Below, one piece after another: positions 61,546 to 62,274 of a DNA stretch of 62,274 bases. The notes below the pieces were generated by a model. It saw nothing but the letters and a program-made list of their open reading frames with translations, ran no database searches and was not told where the DNA came from. The translations under genes were made by a program, and so were the position numbers. The DNA is from Clostridia bacterium (GTDB lineage: Bacteria; Bacillota; Clostridia; Oscillospirales; CAG-272). The DNA lies in assembly GCA_017415805.1 (NCBI GenBank), contig JAFQEC010000011.1, positions 1 to 62,274 on the forward strand, written 5' to 3'. How positions within the stretch are numbered: the first letter of the stretch is position 1; each line of letters starts with the position of its first letter.

Positions 61546-61558
61546 GCACAAAAAGCAA

Positions 61559-61593
61559 GCGCGCCGCGATTGTTTCGCGGCGCGCAAATTTTT
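61559..61593 (+). terminator. Terminator of pgi
   Basis: GCGCGCCGCGA pairs with TCGCGGCGCGC, then AAATTTTT. Confidence 0.87.
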
Positions 61594-61615
61594 CCGTCTT
61601 TTTTACCAAAAACAC

Positions 61616-61644
61616 TTGAAAAAGAAAAGATAATCGTGTATAAT
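61616..61644 (+). promoter_or_regulatory. Sigma-A promoter of the small P-loop gene
   Basis: TTGAAA (61616) and TATAAT (61639), spacer 17. Confidence 0.85.
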
Positions 61645-61697
61645 ATAAACACAGACGGAAAATGTCTGCTACAGATCATATTTTGGAGGTACTGTCT

Positions 61698-62105
61698 ATG
61701 CTGAAATTGATGATTGGTGTGAAGGGTACGGGTAAGACCAAGACCCTCATTGAAAAGGTCAATACCGCGGCCGCCGCATCGCAAGGAAACGTTGTTTGCA
61801 TCGAAAAGGGGATGAAGCTTCGCTACGATGTGAAGACCCATATCCGTTTGATCAATACCGAGGAGTATCTGATCAATGACGCAGACGCGCTCTACGGCTT
61901 CATCGCAGGCATCCTTGCCAGCAATTATGACGTGACCGACCTGTTTGTTGACAATACACTCAAGATCTGTAACGGTGATATCGCGGCGTTTGAGGTTCTG
62001 CTGAACGAAGTGGCGGCGCTGCTTGAAAAGCATGATGTAAACGTGTTTATGACCGCATCCATTCCTGCTGAGGAAGCAAGCGAGACGGTTGCAAAATATC
62101 TTTAA
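61698..62105 (+). CDS. Small P-loop protein of unknown function
   Basis: 135 residues beginning MLKLMIGVKGTGKTKTLIEKV, a Walker A loop (GVKGTGKT) at residues 8-15. Next come VVCIEKGMKLRYD, RLINTEEYLINDADALYGFIAGILASNYDVTDLFVDN (an acidic Walker-B-like strand LFVD) and a last helix. It lacks the lid and arginine finger of larger ATPases. Start is ATG 61698 after TTTTGGAGGTACTGTCT. It resembles short proteins conserved in Clostridia that are annotated only as ATP-binding; no function is known. Monocistronic with strong promoter and terminator. Confidence 0.82.
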   Translation: MLKLMIGVKGTGKTKTLIEKVNTAAAASQGNVVCIEKGMKLRYDVKTHIRLINTEEYLINDADALYGFIAGILASNYDVTDLFVDNTLKICNGDIAAFEVLLNEVAALLEKHDVNVFMTASIPAEEASETVAKYL

Positions 62106-62106
62106 T

Positions 62107-62136
62107 TAAAAAAGGCCCACACCGTGGGCCTTTTTT
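62107..62136 (+). terminator. Terminator of the small P-loop gene
   Basis: AAAAAAGGCCCAC pairs with GTGGGCCTTTTTT. Confidence 0.92.
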
Positions 62137-62199
62137 ATTGCAACAGAAAACCACGCGATAGTCGCGTGGTTCAAAAGAGGCTATTGCCGATGAACAGAA

Positions 62200-62261
62200 A
62201 TCCTCCAATGTGATAGAATGAGAAAGACCTGCCAGTCAAACTCAAGAACACATTGGAGGAT
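62200..62261 (+). promoter_or_regulatory. Leader hairpin hiding the transposase ribosome binding site
   Basis: ATCCTCCAATGTG (62200) and CACATTGGAGGAT (62249) form a perfect 13-bp stem that contains the GGAGGA site seven bp before ATG 62268. Such sequestration is known to limit IS200 transposase translation. Confidence 0.8.
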
Positions 62262-62267
62262 TTATCT

Positions 62268-62274
62268 ATGAAAA
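62268..62274 (+). CDS. tnpA: Start of putative IS200-type transposase (2 codons visible)
   Basis: ATG AAA A at the window edge, preceded by TTGGAGGATTTATCT. Identity rests on the upstream IS-like sequence only. Confidence 0.5.

Larger units (their letters stand above)
62141..62274 (+). mobile_element. Left end of an IS200/IS605-type element (cut by window end)
   Basis: Subterminal hairpin AACCACGCGA-TAG-TCGCGTGGTT (62149-62171) followed by TTCAAAAGAGGCTATTGCCG, then a leader and ATG 62268, where the tnpA-like frame starts MK. The layout matches, from memory, Clostridia IS200-type elements. Only the first codons are in view, so the transposase itself cannot be read. Confidence 0.78.

Noticed and set aside
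1..62274. CRISPR arrays, prophage modules, restriction systems, rRNA genes
   Set aside because: No regularly spaced repeats, cas, phage structural, methylase or rRNA sequences were seen.

Overview
The window is 62 kb of chromosome from a Gram-positive, anaerobic, probably gut-associated Clostridia member (Oscillospirales/Christensenellales-like; placement is inferred). Supporting signs are a trimeric [FeFe] hydrogenase, the forespore sigma factor SigG, T-box, SAM-I and FMN riboswitches, ECF transport, the YmfF/YmfH pair, the MEP isoprenoid genes ispD/ispE/ispF, fairly high GC coding DNA, and AT-rich intergenic promoters that almost all fit TTGACA-N17-TATAAT.

Layout. 1-11 kb (+): 3' part of tuf, FMN riboswitch-ribU, a small export-family membrane protein, SAM-I riboswitch-metK, recD2-comFC, a divergent mreB, pepD, azlCD, then a DUF559 gene inside inverted palindromic repeats. 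11.6-15.7 kb (-): TSCPD protein, htpG, and an AI-2E family protein with an extra C-terminal domain. 15.9-25.7 kb: ispE, an S1-domain protein (-), rplM-rpsI, the hydrogenase operon, an XRE regulator with a small zinc-ribbon-like protein, smpB and ssrA (tmRNA). 25.9-34 kb: a purine permease (-), an NSS transporter, guaB, tRNA-Ala(GGC) (-), topB and a histidine phosphatase. 34-41.7 kb (-): a T-box-led pheS-pheT operon running into DUF896, tsaE, tsaB, rpiB, ispD and ispF, with rpe last. 41.8-45.3 kb (-): a heterodimeric ABC exporter. 45.5-54.5 kb (+): Mrp ATPase, ymfF-ymfH-lgt-folD, sigG, and a large lipoprotein. 54.5-57.6 kb (-): a Crp-type regulator with a complete SsuABC-like uptake transporter. 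57.7-62.3 kb (+): galM, a D,D-carboxypeptidase, pgi, a small P-loop protein, and the left end of an IS200/IS605-type element cut by the window edge.

Most genes are housekeeping, in tight operons with 4-bp start/stop overlaps and strong hairpin terminators. The most unusual DNA is non-coding. Downstream of both stable-RNA genes (ssrA and tRNA-Ala) lies a related repeat. It shares a 19-nt module, an ATCTTCAAG module and a T-arm-like GTTCTGAnTC module. It is associated with a second copy of the neighbouring RNA's own 3' end: a 56-bp direct repeat at ssrA and a 31-bp perfect inverted repeat at tRNA-Ala. Other points of note are a DUF559 gene whose ribosome binding site is supplied by its flanking repeat and whose first codons carry an apparent A-tract frameshift; an IMP dehydrogenase collinear with the Tritrichomonas foetus enzyme; a MreB homologue with an altered phosphate-binding loop; an 18-bp perfect operator at the start site of the Crp-ABC operon; and a sigma-F-like promoter before sigG.
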